This document shows, one piece after another, positions 17,260-25,763 of a DNA stretch of 64,000 nt. Within the stretch, counting starts at the first letter, position 1, and each line of letters starts with the position of its first letter. The DNA lies in NCBI RefSeq assembly GCF_041102575.1, contig NZ_JBGCUE010000010.1, positions 62,001 to 126,000 on the forward strand, written 5' to 3'. The notes beneath the pieces are model-generated. The model saw only the letters and a program-made list of their open reading frames with translations, ran no database searches and was not told the origin of the DNA. Source of the stretch: Tenuifilum sp. 4138str (GTDB taxonomy: Bacteria > Bacteroidota > Bacteroidia > Bacteroidales > Tenuifilaceae). The position numbers and the translations under genes were made by a program.

Positions 17260-17553
17260 TTAAACCATCTTCTCAATATTCCATACAAAGGCATGAATAC
17301 CTTGTTCCTCTGCAACCTTGTTAATTTGGTTGATATGTACAAGAAGTTTATCAACCTTGTCGTCATCAACAATGGTAAGGATTCCTGAGTTCATCGATGG
17401 CCAAGTATGGGTTCCCAAATGGGGTTCACCCTTATCGCTACCAGCGCCAAGCATATCGGCCCATTTGCTGTACCCTTTAACTCCAGCAACCTTTAATGCA
17501 TTATCAACCTTTTGGGTTAAAGCCTGATTGTATGCTATGAATACTGCTTTCAT
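17260..17553 (-). CDS. PG0541-type small transporter-associated protein
   Basis: This 97-residue soluble protein is the last gene of an RND efflux operon, 17 bp after the pump gene. The sequence (MKAVFIAYNQALTQKVDNAL near the start, GEPHLGTHTWPSMNSGILTIVDDDKVDKLL in the middle) fits the family NCBI calls PG0541 transporter-associated protein; the beta-alpha-beta spacing and the loop around residues 40-55 suggest a P-II-like ferredoxin fold. Similar small P-II-like proteins follow heavy-metal and other RND pumps and are suspected sensors or modulators, but no function is proven. I start at the first ATG, three codons inside a TTG-initiated frame. Confidence 0.65.
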   Translation of the reverse strand: MKAVFIAYNQALTQKVDNALKVAGVKGYSKWADMLGAGSDKGEPHLGTHTWPSMNSGILTIVDDDKVDKLLVHINQINKVAEEQGIHAFVWNIEKMV

Positions 17554-17570
17554 TTCAATCAATTATTTAG

Positions 17571-20500
17571 TTAGTCTTCAAAAGATATTTCTCCAGCCGC
17601 TGCCTGAAGTTTTTTCCTTTCACGTTTTATACGTGCATTGGCAAAAAGGGCGTAAATAATTGGTACAATTATTAGCGAAATCATCATGGAGAAGAAAAGA
17701 CCACCAACAATAGATATACCAAGAGGACGCCATATTTCTGAGCCTTCACCAGTAGAGAGTGCCATGGGCAGCATGCCTAAAAGGGTAGTAAACGATGTCA
17801 TAAGAATAGGACGTAAACGCGATTTACCCCCCTCCAGAATTGACTGGGTAACCGATTTACCCCTATCAACCAAAAGGTTGATAAAATCGACTAGCACGAT
17901 GGAGTTCTTAACGGCGATGCCAACAAGCATCACAATGGCTATTCCAGAAATCAGATTAATGGTTGATCCGGTTACCCAAAGCGCAATGAACACACCAGTT
18001 AAAGCAAAGGGAACAGAGAACATGATTATGAAAGGTTCACGAAGCGACTCAAACTGCGATGCCATAACAATGTAAGTAAGTATCAAAATTAGAACAAATA
18101 GTAGCATAAGGTCCTTGAATGTATCGGCCATATCCTTGGCTGCACCGCCAATCTCAACTATTACATTGTTTGGAATATTCATGGTGGCCAACTTGGCATT
18201 GATAATATTTGTTGCTGATCCAAGGTCGGTTCCTGAGAGCGCACTTACCACCTTTACAACACGAATTTTATTCTCATGCTCGATGTTGGGAGTAGTATAA
18301 ACCTGTTTAATTTTAGCCACGTCGCCAACCCGAACCATATTCCCCATAGGTCCTTTGAAAGTGATATTCTCGATATCAGTTACCGATGTGAGGTTGGCAT
18401 CGTTGTACTTGAGGATTACATCATACTCGGTACCCTCTTCTCTATACTTGGTAGCCGTAAGCCCATACACACGGTTACGAACAGCCGATGCCAACATGGA
18501 AGTATTAAGTCCAAGTTGAGCCAATTTATCACGGTCGGGGAAAATTTGTAGCTCCATTCGCTCCTTATCGCGACTAATTGAAACATCGCGGAATCCCTTT
18601 TCGGATTTAAGGGTATTGGCTATTTGTTCAGCAATGTAATTGGTTTGGTTAATATCGTAGCCCAGGACTTTAACTTCCATATTGTTACCACCGCCTCCAC
18701 TAAACGCTGCTGACATAGCGTTTCGTGTCCCACCCGGGTCAACATACGACGATGATATTTGGGAATAATCCTTAATATCGTTGCGAATGCTATCAGCTAT
18801 TTCAAAAATACTTCTTGAACGATTTTCGACACTGGTGAGCATAAGGCTGTAGTTAACAATATACGAAGCAGCCTTTTGGAAAGCGCTCATCAGTGAGCCA
18901 CCCTCATCGGTACCAATGCTTGTGGAAACAAGAACTATTTCAGGATACTTTTGACGAACCTTTTGCTCAAAATCGCGCGCAAGCGCCTTGGCCTCATCAA
19001 TTCGTAAACCTTGGGGAATTTCCATATTTACATTTATTCGACCATTATCTTGAGCAGGGGTAAACTCCTTACCAATTACGCTAAACAAACCAATGCTTCC
19101 TAAAAAAATGAAACCAGCTACAATTAGAGTAACCGTTTTGTGTTTAAGCACCCAAGCTAACGCTTTCACGTAAATATCATCGAAAAAGCTCCAGAAACGG
19201 TTAACTGCCTCCAAAAACCTATTGCGATGATGCTTGTAGTAAGTCCTCCCCTTGAGAATTCGCGATGAAAGCATGGGCGTTAATGTAAGAGCTGCCAATG
19301 TGGAAAGCGTAATGGTAATGCTAACGATCCACCCCAGCTGACGGAAGAAAACACCTGTAAGTCCACCCACAAGAGTTAATGGGAAGAATACGGCAACGAT
19401 AACAAGGGTTGTGGCAATTACTGCTAAACCCACCTCACGGGTTGCAAATACGGCTGCTTCCATGGGGCTACTCCCTCGCTCAATATGGGTGGTAATATTC
19501 TCTAACACAACAATAGCGTCGTCAACAACCATACCAATGGCAATAGCCAATGCCGATAGCGATACAATATTGATTGAGTTCCCTGAAATAAAGAGGTAAA
19601 TGAATGCTCCAATAAGCGATACAGGTATTGTCAACAAGATAATAATGGTAGAACGCCAACGCCCAAGGAATAAAATTACTACCAAAGCAACAAAAACAAA
19701 GGCGTAAATAAGTGTCTCGGAAAGGTTATTGATAGAACTCTGAATGAATTCAGAGGAATCGAGGATCTTTACCACCTGCACATCCGACGGAAGTTCTTTT
19801 TTAATTTCATCAAACTTATTTCGAACCTCTCTTGCTATTTTAACAGTATTGGCACCGCTTTGCTTTTGAACCATAAGCCTAACGCCCATACTGCCATTAA
19901 TTCGCTCGTCAACCAAAACGTGCTTAAGGGTATCCTTAACAGTGGCAATATCCCTTAGGTAAACTAATTTACCGCCATTGTTGGCCACAACCAGGTTCTT
20001 AACAACATCGCTGCTGCTAAACTCCCCATTTGTACGAACCGGAAACTCCATCCTGCCTACCTCAATACGCCCAGCAGGTAACGAAATGTTCTCGGCGCCA
20101 ATTGCTGCACCAACCTGTTCAAGAGTAAGGTTATATGAGTCGAGCTTACGCGGATCAACCTTAACATCGATAATACGAGTGGGTTTACCAATAATATTAA
20201 CGGTACCCACCCCATCGATACGGCTTAGCTTTTCGACAATTCGCTCATCTATAATTTTTTCGAGTGCGGCATAACTCTTATCGGCCTGAATGCCATAAAT
20301 AAGAACGGGTATCATGGATGAGCTGAATTTGAAAATGGATGGTTTTTCGCATCCATCGGGTAAAGTCTTTTCAACAAGGCCTATCGCATCTCGAATGTTA
20401 TTACTTGCCTCATCAAGGTTAATACCATACTCAAATTCACAGATTATAAACGAGATATTATCCTTGCTCGACGATGTTACCTTTTTAAGGTTTTGAAGAG

Positions 20501-20717
20501 CATTAAGTTGATTCTCGAGCGGTTTAGTTACGTTCACTTCAATATCCTCGGCACTAGCACCGGGATAAAAGGTGATAACGCTTATGCTAGGAATATCCAT
20601 GTCGGGCATCAGATCTACCGGTATATATAATAGCGAGTAGAAGCCCATAACGATCACCCCAATGAAAACCATCAAGGTAGTAATCGGTTTTTTTACGGCT
20701 GAACTGTAAAGGCTCAT
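17571..20717 (-). CDS. RND efflux pump, inner-membrane permease
   Basis: The 1048 residues have the standard RND layout: TM1 (about 12-30), a large periplasmic loop, TM2-6, linker, TM7 (about 535), a second loop, and TM8-12. The proton-relay pair sits in IGMVVDDAIVVLENI near residue 400. VYGLTATKYREEGTEYDVILKY and the FDEIKKELPSD region are typical of the AcrB/MexB-like (HAE1) class. It exchanges protons for substrates and works with the MFP and TolC-like proteins encoded upstream. Substrates cannot be predicted. It follows the MFP gene by 18 bp. Confidence 0.95.
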   Translation of the reverse strand: MSLYSSAVKKPITTLMVFIGVIVMGFYSLLYIPVDLMPDMDIPSISVITFYPGASAEDIEVNVTKPLENQLNALQNLKKVTSSSKDNISFIICEFEYGINLDEASNNIRDAIGLVEKTLPDGCEKPSIFKFSSSMIPVLIYGIQADKSYAALEKIIDERIVEKLSRIDGVGTVNIIGKPTRIIDVKVDPRKLDSYNLTLEQVGAAIGAENISLPAGRIEVGRMEFPVRTNGEFSSSDVVKNLVVANNGGKLVYLRDIATVKDTLKHVLVDERINGSMGVRLMVQKQSGANTVKIAREVRNKFDEIKKELPSDVQVVKILDSSEFIQSSINNLSETLIYAFVFVALVVILFLGRWRSTIIILLTIPVSLIGAFIYLFISGNSINIVSLSALAIAIGMVVDDAIVVLENITTHIERGSSPMEAAVFATREVGLAVIATTLVIVAVFFPLTLVGGLTGVFFRQLGWIVSITITLSTLAALTLTPMLSSRILKGRTYYKHHRNRFLEAVNRFWSFFDDIYVKALAWVLKHKTVTLIVAGFIFLGSIGLFSVIGKEFTPAQDNGRINVNMEIPQGLRIDEAKALARDFEQKVRQKYPEIVLVSTSIGTDEGGSLMSAFQKAASYIVNYSLMLTSVENRSRSIFEIADSIRNDIKDYSQISSSYVDPGGTRNAMSAAFSGGGGNNMEVKVLGYDINQTNYIAEQIANTLKSEKGFRDVSISRDKERMELQIFPDRDKLAQLGLNTSMLASAVRNRVYGLTATKYREEGTEYDVILKYNDANLTSVTDIENITFKGPMGNMVRVGDVAKIKQVYTTPNIEHENKIRVVKVVSALSGTDLGSATNIINAKLATMNIPNNVIVEIGGAAKDMADTFKDLMLLFVLILILTYIVMASQFESLREPFIIMFSVPFALTGVFIALWVTGSTINLISGIAIVMLVGIAVKNSIVLVDFINLLVDRGKSVTQSILEGGKSRLRPILMTSFTTLLGMLPMALSTGEGSEIWRPLGISIVGGLFFSMMISLIIVPIIYALFANARIKRERKKLQAAAGEISFED

Positions 20718-20735
20718 GGTTTACTGTTTTAACGG

Positions 20736-21779
20736 TTACTTTTTAACCACTGCTTGGCCGTCGGCAACAATGGTATGTCCTTCAATAATAATTTCTTCAC
20801 CGGCGGATAGCCCTTTCACTATTTCTACATTATCGTCAAAAACATCGCCCTGCTCCACAGGACGACGAACGGCTCTGCCATTCTGGTAAACAAACACGTA
20901 CCTCTCGTTTGTCCCCGATTGTTTTAATATAGCAAAGGCAGGAACCAGCAAGGCCTCGCCTTTGCCTACATTGATAATTGCGGTTGCAAACATACCGGGC
21001 CTTAGCTTCATATCTGGATTTGCAACCACTACCTCAACCGTAAAGGTTTTGGTCATGTTGTCAATAGTAGGGTAAATCTTTTCAATGTTGCCTGTAAATT
21101 CCTTATCGGGGTAAACCTCGGTTTTAACAGTAACCTTCATGCCAGGCTTAATGCTATTTAAATAGGTTGATGACACACCAACCAAAAGCTTTAGCTTATC
21201 GAGCTGCATGATTGAAACCACCGCTGGTTTACCAACGCCGGGTGCAGGCGACATGACAAACATCTCTCCATCGTTTATGTATTTACCGGTTATAATCCCA
21301 TCAATTGGCGATTTTAACGAGGTGTTTTCGTCCAAAAACTCAAGGTTGGTTTTTGCAATATCGTACTGCATCTTAACAGCATCGTACTGCTGTTGCGGAA
21401 TTGCACCAACTTTAAGCAGGGAATCGACACGCTGAAGGTCAATCTTAACCTTATCGAACTGTATTTTGGCTTGCATGTAATTGGTGCGATCGAGCATGGC
21501 AACAAGTTGCCCTGCCTTTACCCTGTCGCCAACATCAACCATAACTTTCTCTAGCCTACCGGCAGTGGCTGGTGCCAAATGGTTCTCCTTGTAGGCCTGA
21601 ATGGTTGCAGGATACCTAAGCTGACGTTCGATACTAACGGGCTGAATGAGCTGGGTTACCACTTTAGCCTCTACTAAGGCAACGGGTTGAGCATCTTCTG
21701 CCTTATTACCCTGACACGAGGCAAGGAAGATCACCACAGAGGCAAATGCAATTGTTTTAATGTTGATAAGTGTTCTCAT
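20736..21779 (-). CDS. RND efflux periplasmic adaptor (membrane fusion) lipoprotein
   Basis: A lipoprotein signal ends at LASCQG, so the adaptor is lipid-anchored. A biotinyl-lipoyl-like half-motif (LAPATAGRLEKVMVDVGDRVKAGQLVAMLD, about residues 67-96), a hairpin of coiled coil (about 100-150), the second lipoyl half (TSLKSPIDGIITGKYINDGEMF) and a beta-barrel/membrane-proximal part follow in the family order. It links the RND permease to the TolC-like channel. It sits between both partner genes with 18-26-bp gaps. Confidence 0.93.
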   Translation of the reverse strand: MRTLINIKTIAFASVVIFLASCQGNKAEDAQPVALVEAKVVTQLIQPVSIERQLRYPATIQAYKENHLAPATAGRLEKVMVDVGDRVKAGQLVAMLDRTNYMQAKIQFDKVKIDLQRVDSLLKVGAIPQQQYDAVKMQYDIAKTNLEFLDENTSLKSPIDGIITGKYINDGEMFVMSPAPGVGKPAVVSIMQLDKLKLLVGVSSTYLNSIKPGMKVTVKTEVYPDKEFTGNIEKIYPTIDNMTKTFTVEVVVANPDMKLRPGMFATAIINVGKGEALLVPAFAILKQSGTNERYVFVYQNGRAVRRPVEQGDVFDDNVEIVKGLSAGEEIIIEGHTIVADGQAVVKK

Positions 21780-21805
21780 GGTAATATATGTTTAAATGTT
21801 TTGTT

Positions 21806-23167
21806 TTACTTTTCAAATGGCTCACCTAAAATTTTTTCGTAATCGGTTTTAGCAGTGAGATACTCCAGCTGTGCCTGAATAAGATTTAACTTGGCCTGAA
21901 GCATTGCATTTTCGGCATCGTTCAACTCCAAAAGCGTTGCTTGTCCGGTATTGTAGCGGGTTTGAGCAATAGTATATCCTTTTTCCGCCAGGTCAACATT
22001 ACCTTTTGCCGAGTTCACCTTTTTTACTGCAGCATTCACAGCATTCACAGCATTTTGAACCTGAACCGTCAGGTTGTTTTGCGTAAACTGCGCTTGCATA
22101 TCAACTTGATGCTGGCTTATGCGTACTTGACTGAGCTGTTTACGAACCGAAAAACCACTAAAAATTGGCACATTGAGTTGCAAACCAACCATCGATGTTG
22201 GCACCCAATTGTAGTTGCTGAATTTGTAATCGTTTGCCTGGGTTTGATACTGGTAATTACCAATTGCCACCAGGCTTGGGTAATTTGCACCCTTTACCAT
22301 TTTCTCCTGAATGGATAGCATTTGTCGGGTAAGGGTAAGTTGCCTTAGGGTTGAGTTACTGCTCAACCAGCTGGAATCGGCAAGTGCCATCTCACTGAAA
22401 TTGTAGTTGGTAAGTTCCTTTTCGTCGAGTTCAACTGGGGTATTTATGTCGATATTGAGTAACACCTTGAATATATTAAGTAAGTTGGTGTAGGCATTCT
22501 CGGTTTGAACCAGATTGGGATAAATATTATCAACCTGAACCTTAATGCGGATAAAGTCGTAGTCGGAAACCATGCCATTGGCATTAAGCTTTTGGATATT
22601 ATTAAAGTTTGCAACGGCATTCTGGTAACTTTGGTTAATCACATCGCGTGTTCGGCGAAGCAACAGAACATTGTAATACGTTGTTTTGATGTTAGCGGCC
22701 AGGTTAATTTTGCTCTCGCGCAACTTTTCCTGACTTATTTCAACATCCTTTTGTCCTAACCGAATCGACTCAAATACATTGTAAACAAACAATGGCATCG
22801 ATGCGCTAATTGAAGCAGAATAACTATTTGCGCTAATTGAAGCAGAATAACTATTATCGGAGCCAATGGTTAAGGTGGACCCAAAGGGCGAACCTTCAGG
22901 CATAAATATTACAGGGAGTTTGAGATTTCGCGTGTAACTAGCCGATGCCTTAATGTTTGGATAAAGAGCAGCCATATACTCTTTTACCTTTTCCTGTTTC
23001 TTTTGCAGTTCAAGTTCAGTTACCTTATGCATTAGGTTTTGCTGAATAGCAAGGTCAACCGCCTGCTTAACAGTTAAATGCAATGTGTCGGGCTTTTGCT
23101 GCCCAAGGGCTAGGCTTGTTGAAAGGACAAAGCCTGCAAAAGAAAAAATTGTTATTAGCTTACGCAT
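21806..23167 (-). CDS. TolC-family outer-membrane efflux channel
   Basis: A signal peptide (1-22) precedes two repeated outer-membrane-factor halves rich in long amphipathic helices (LTVKQAVDLAIQQNLMHKV near residue 31; KGYTIAQTRYNTGQATLLELNDAENAMLQAKLNLIQAQLEY near the C-terminus). It forms the trimeric exit duct of the RND pump encoded downstream. Residues 105-113 and 114-122 are the same nine amino acids (NSYSASISA), the product of a 27-bp tandem duplication in what should be a surface beta-strand region; the frame is kept. Confidence 0.92.
   Translation of the reverse strand: MRKLITIFSFAGFVLSTSLALGQQKPDTLHLTVKQAVDLAIQQNLMHKVTELELQKKQEKVKEYMAALYPNIKASASYTRNLKLPVIFMPEGSPFGSTLTIGSDNSYSASISANSYSASISASMPLFVYNVFESIRLGQKDVEISQEKLRESKINLAANIKTTYYNVLLLRRTRDVINQSYQNAVANFNNIQKLNANGMVSDYDFIRIKVQVDNIYPNLVQTENAYTNLLNIFKVLLNIDINTPVELDEKELTNYNFSEMALADSSWLSSNSTLRQLTLTRQMLSIQEKMVKGANYPSLVAIGNYQYQTQANDYKFSNYNWVPTSMVGLQLNVPIFSGFSVRKQLSQVRISQHQVDMQAQFTQNNLTVQVQNAVNAVNAAVKKVNSAKGNVDLAEKGYTIAQTRYNTGQATLLELNDAENAMLQAKLNLIQAQLEYLTAKTDYEKILGEPFEK
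22803..22856. repeat. 27-bp in-frame tandem duplication within the TolC-like gene
   Basis: Two adjacent 27-bp copies (22803-22829 and 22830-22856) differ only at their last base, so the duplication is recent. It adds nine residues to the outer-membrane channel. Confidence 0.95.
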
Positions 23168-23188
23168 ACTGTTAATGTTTAAAGTTTA

Positions 23189-23815
23189 TTATCGAATTTG
23201 TTTGTGTTTTTCGTAGTAATAATCAACCAGTTCAATTCCTTTTGAAGTGGCAAGCCCGCGAATAAAATTTACGGCCATGTGTTCAAAAACTTCGGCCAAA
23301 GGAAAATCGTTTAAGGAGTTGGAGCCCGGTTCAAATCCGCTACGAAGGAGTTTTGTAAATTCAAAAACCACGCTGGCCACGATTTGTGGATTTACTTCAG
23401 CTCTAAAAAGATTATCGGCCTTACCCTTTTCAATAAACTCAACCATTCTCTCCTTCAAGTAATGGTCAAACTCTCCTGCTTGCTTACAAATGGTTTTGGG
23501 GTAATTTTTTTTTAAATCGTACATGAAAAGTGGGCTAACATTGCGTAACTTATTGATATGCGACCACATGAACATGATATAGGTCTCAATGTAATGCTCA
23601 CTTTTGTTCAAAATGCTTTGGACCATGGCCTGCATACTTTCATTCTCGAGTAAAACACAGGCCTCAACTATTTCATCCTTGTTCTGGAAATTTTCATAGA
23701 TGGTTCGCTTGGAAATTCCTAGGTGCTCTGCCAGCATGTCCATGGTAACCCCACGAATTCCCATTCGCTTGAATAGTTCCAGTGCCCCTTCTACTATCTG
23801 CTCCTTAACCGCCAT
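23189..23815 (-). CDS. TetR-family regulator of the RND efflux operon
   Basis: The first 50 residues form the TetR helix-turn-helix (VTMDMLAEHLGISKRTIYENF, residues 23-43), followed by an all-helical ligand-binding and dimer domain with no clear relation to TetR or AcrR beyond the fold. It is the first gene of the five-gene leftward operon, 21 bp ahead of the tolC-like gene, so it is transcribed with the pump. Two AAACTA/TAGTTT inverted repeats flank its own promoter, the pattern expected for an autorepressor controlling the whole operon. The inducer is unknown. Confidence 0.9.
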   Translation of the reverse strand: MAVKEQIVEGALELFKRMGIRGVTMDMLAEHLGISKRTIYENFQNKDEIVEACVLLENESMQAMVQSILNKSEHYIETYIMFMWSHINKLRNVSPLFMYDLKKNYPKTICKQAGEFDHYLKERMVEFIEKGKADNLFRAEVNPQIVASVVFEFTKLLRSGFEPGSNSLNDFPLAEVFEHMAVNFIRGLATSKGIELVDYYYEKHKQIR

Positions 23816-23825
23816 AAAACTATTT

Positions 23826-23840
23826 AAACTATTTTAGTTT
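23826..23840. promoter_or_regulatory. Operator-like inverted repeat 1 (AAACTA-3-TAGTTT)
   Basis: A perfect 6-bp inverted repeat with a 3-bp centre lies between the tetR -7 element and its start codon. The 15-bp length is typical of TetR-family sites. Binding is inferred. Confidence 0.5.
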
Positions 23841-23848
23841 TCTGATGG

Positions 23849-23856
23849 CAAAAGTA
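23849..23856 (-). promoter_or_regulatory. -7 element (TACTTTTG) of the tetR-efflux operon
   Basis: The minus strand reads TACTTTTG, matching TAnnTTTG, 33 nt before the tetR start and between the two operator-like sites. Confidence 0.55.
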
Positions 23857-23863
23857 AAACAAA

Positions 23864-23887
23864 AAACTAAATAAAGGAGAATAGTTT
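23864..23887. promoter_or_regulatory. Operator-like inverted repeat 2 (AAACTA-12-TAGTTT)
   Basis: The same half-sites as operator 1 recur here with a 12-bp centre, covering the expected -33 position. The spacing differs, so it may be a weaker or differently bound site. Confidence 0.4.
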
Positions 23888-23955
23888 TGTTAATTTACCT
23901 GAAAACATGTTTTTGATAATTCAAAGAGTTAAAGTGTCGATTAGCAAAATTCTTG

Positions 23956-23963
23956 TATTTTTG
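23956..23963 (+). promoter_or_regulatory. -7 element (TATTTTTG) for lysS
   Basis: TATTTTTG matches TAnnTTTG and lies 26 nt before the lysS start. Confidence 0.5.
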
Positions 23964-23989
23964 CAAGTTGCAAAAAATCAGATAAAACA

Positions 23990-25714
23990 ATGGCTTTATA
24001 CGAAGAACTTAGCGAACAGGAAATATTTCGCCGACAAGCGCTTGATGAATTACGAAGTCTAGGGATTGAACCCTACCCTGCCGCCATGTATCCCGTAACC
24101 CATTCCACTGCCGATATCCTATCGGATTTTGAGAACATGAGCCAAAACCGGGCAGAGGTTTATATTGCGGGTAGAATTATGGCTCGCCGTATCATGGGAA
24201 GCGCATCCTTTTTTGAATTACAGGACGAGAGGGGTAAAATACAGGTTTACGTGAAACGCGACGATATTTGCCCCGGCGAGGATAAAACCATGTACAACAC
24301 TGTTTTCAAAAAGCTACTCGATATAGGTGATATTGTAGGCGTTAAGGGATTTGTATTCCGAACCAACATGGGTGAGGAATCGGTACATGCCCTGGAGCTT
24401 ACACTGCTCGCCAAATCAATACGGCCGCTCCCAATAGTTAAAGAAAAGGACGGCAAGGTGTTTGACGCCGTTACCGACCCCGAACTCCGGTACCGCCAAC
24501 GCTACGTCGACCTAATTGTCAATCCGGGTGTGCGCGATGTTTTCCGCAAGCGGGCTACCATAATAAACACCATGCGCGAGTTTTTTAATTCCAAGGGATA
24601 CCTTGAGGTAGAAACACCCATTCTTCAACCCATACCGGGTGGTGCAGCAGCCCGTCCGTTTGTTACGCATCACAATGCACTTGATATCCCCTTATACCTC
24701 CGCATAGCCAATGAACTTTATCTTAAAAGATTGATTGTAGGCGGCTTTAATGGAGTATATGAGTTTGCAAAAGATTTCCGAAACGAGGGAATGGACAGGA
24801 CCCATAACCCTGAGTTTACCGTTATGGAAATTTACGTAGCCTACAAGGACTACTTTTGGATGATGGAATTCACCGAGGAGATGCTTGAGCTTGTAGCCGT
24901 TGCCATTCATGGCACGACCAAGGTAACCTTTGGCGATAAGGAGATTGACTTTAAGCGCCCATTCCGCCGTATGACCATGTCCGATGCCATTAAGCAGTAT
25001 GCTGGCGTTGATATTACTGGCAAGTCCGAAGATGAACTCCGTGCCATTTGCAAGCAGATGGAGATTGAGATTGACGATACCATGGGGAAGGGAAAACTGA
25101 TTGATGCCATTTTTGGCGAAAAGTGCGAGGAGCATCTTGTTCAGCCAACCTTTATAATGGATTACCCCATTGAGATGTCGCCGCTGTGCAAGCGCCACCG
25201 CAACAACCCCGAGCTAACCGAGCGCTTTGAACTTTTTGTCGCCGGCAAGGAACTTTGCAATGCCTACAGCGAGCTCAACGATCCCATCGATCAGCTGGAG
25301 CGTTTCCAGGAGCAACTCCGCCTAAGCGAACGCGGCGACGATGAGGCTATGTATATCGATATGGATTTTGTGCGTGCATTGGAGTATGGTATGCCAACCT
25401 GCTCGGGCATGGGTATTGGAATCGACCGTCTTACCATGTTCATGACCAACCAACAATCCATACAAGATGTGCTATTCTTCCCGCAAATGCGCCCCGAAAA
25501 GAAACCGCAGAAGGATACTGCAGAAGCTTACGCCCAAAAAGGCATTCCTGCCGATTGGGTTCCAGTACTCCAAAAAATGGGTTTTAACACCGTGGCCTCA
25601 CTGAACGGAGTGGCAGCAGGTAAACTTTTTAACGACCTTTGCGGATACAACAAAAAGAATAAACTTGGACTCCCCAACCCCACCATGGACGATGTGAAAC
25701 GATGGGTGGAATAG
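23990..25714 (+). CDS. lysS: Lysyl-tRNA synthetase, class II
   Basis: It charges tRNA-Lys in the cytoplasm. An N-terminal anticodon-binding OB fold (about residues 55-165) precedes the class II catalytic domain with motif 1 near [22 protein letters not shown], motif 2 in [21 protein letters not shown] and motif 3 in [14 protein letters not shown]. After the catalytic domain it has an extra tail of about 65 residues ending in [16 protein letters not shown], which resembles the C-terminal extension I associate with Bacteroidota LysS and is absent in E. coli. It is a single-gene unit with its own promoter and terminator. Confidence 0.97.
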   Translation: MALYEELSEQEIFRRQALDELRSLGIEPYPAAMYPVTHSTADILSDFENMSQNRAEVYIAGRIMARRIMGSASFFELQDERGKIQVYVKRDDICPGEDKTMYNTVFKKLLDIGDIVGVKGFVFRTNMGEESVHALELTLLAKSIRPLPIVKEKDGKVFDAVTDPELRYRQRYVDLIVNPGVRDVFRKRATIINTMREFFNSKGYLEVETPILQPIPGGAAARPFVTHHNALDIPLYLRIANELYLKRLIVGGFNGVYEFAKDFRNEGMDRTHNPEFTVMEIYVAYKDYFWMMEFTEEMLELVAVAIHGTTKVTFGDKEIDFKRPFRRMTMSDAIKQYAGVDITGKSEDELRAICKQMEIEIDDTMGKGKLIDAIFGEKCEEHLVQPTFIMDYPIEMSPLCKRHRNNPELTERFELFVAGKELCNAYSELNDPIDQLERFQEQLRLSERGDDEAMYIDMDFVRALEYGMPTCSGMGIGIDRLTMFMTNQQSIQDVLFFPQMRPEKKPQKDTAEAYAQKGIPADWVPVLQKMGFNTVASLNGVAAGKLFNDLCGYNKKNKLGLPNPTMDDVKRWVE

Positions 25715-25739
25715 AGATATTACTTTAAGTAAACTTTTT

Positions 25740-25763
25740 AAGGCCTAGCCAACTAGGCCTTTT
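25740..25763. terminator. Bidirectional terminator between lysS and the ABC permease gene
   Basis: A perfect 9-bp stem (AAGGCCTAG / CTAGGCCTT) with a 4-nt loop and T-runs on both sides serves both convergent genes. The right arm includes the TAG stop codon of the leftward permease gene. Confidence 0.85.
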
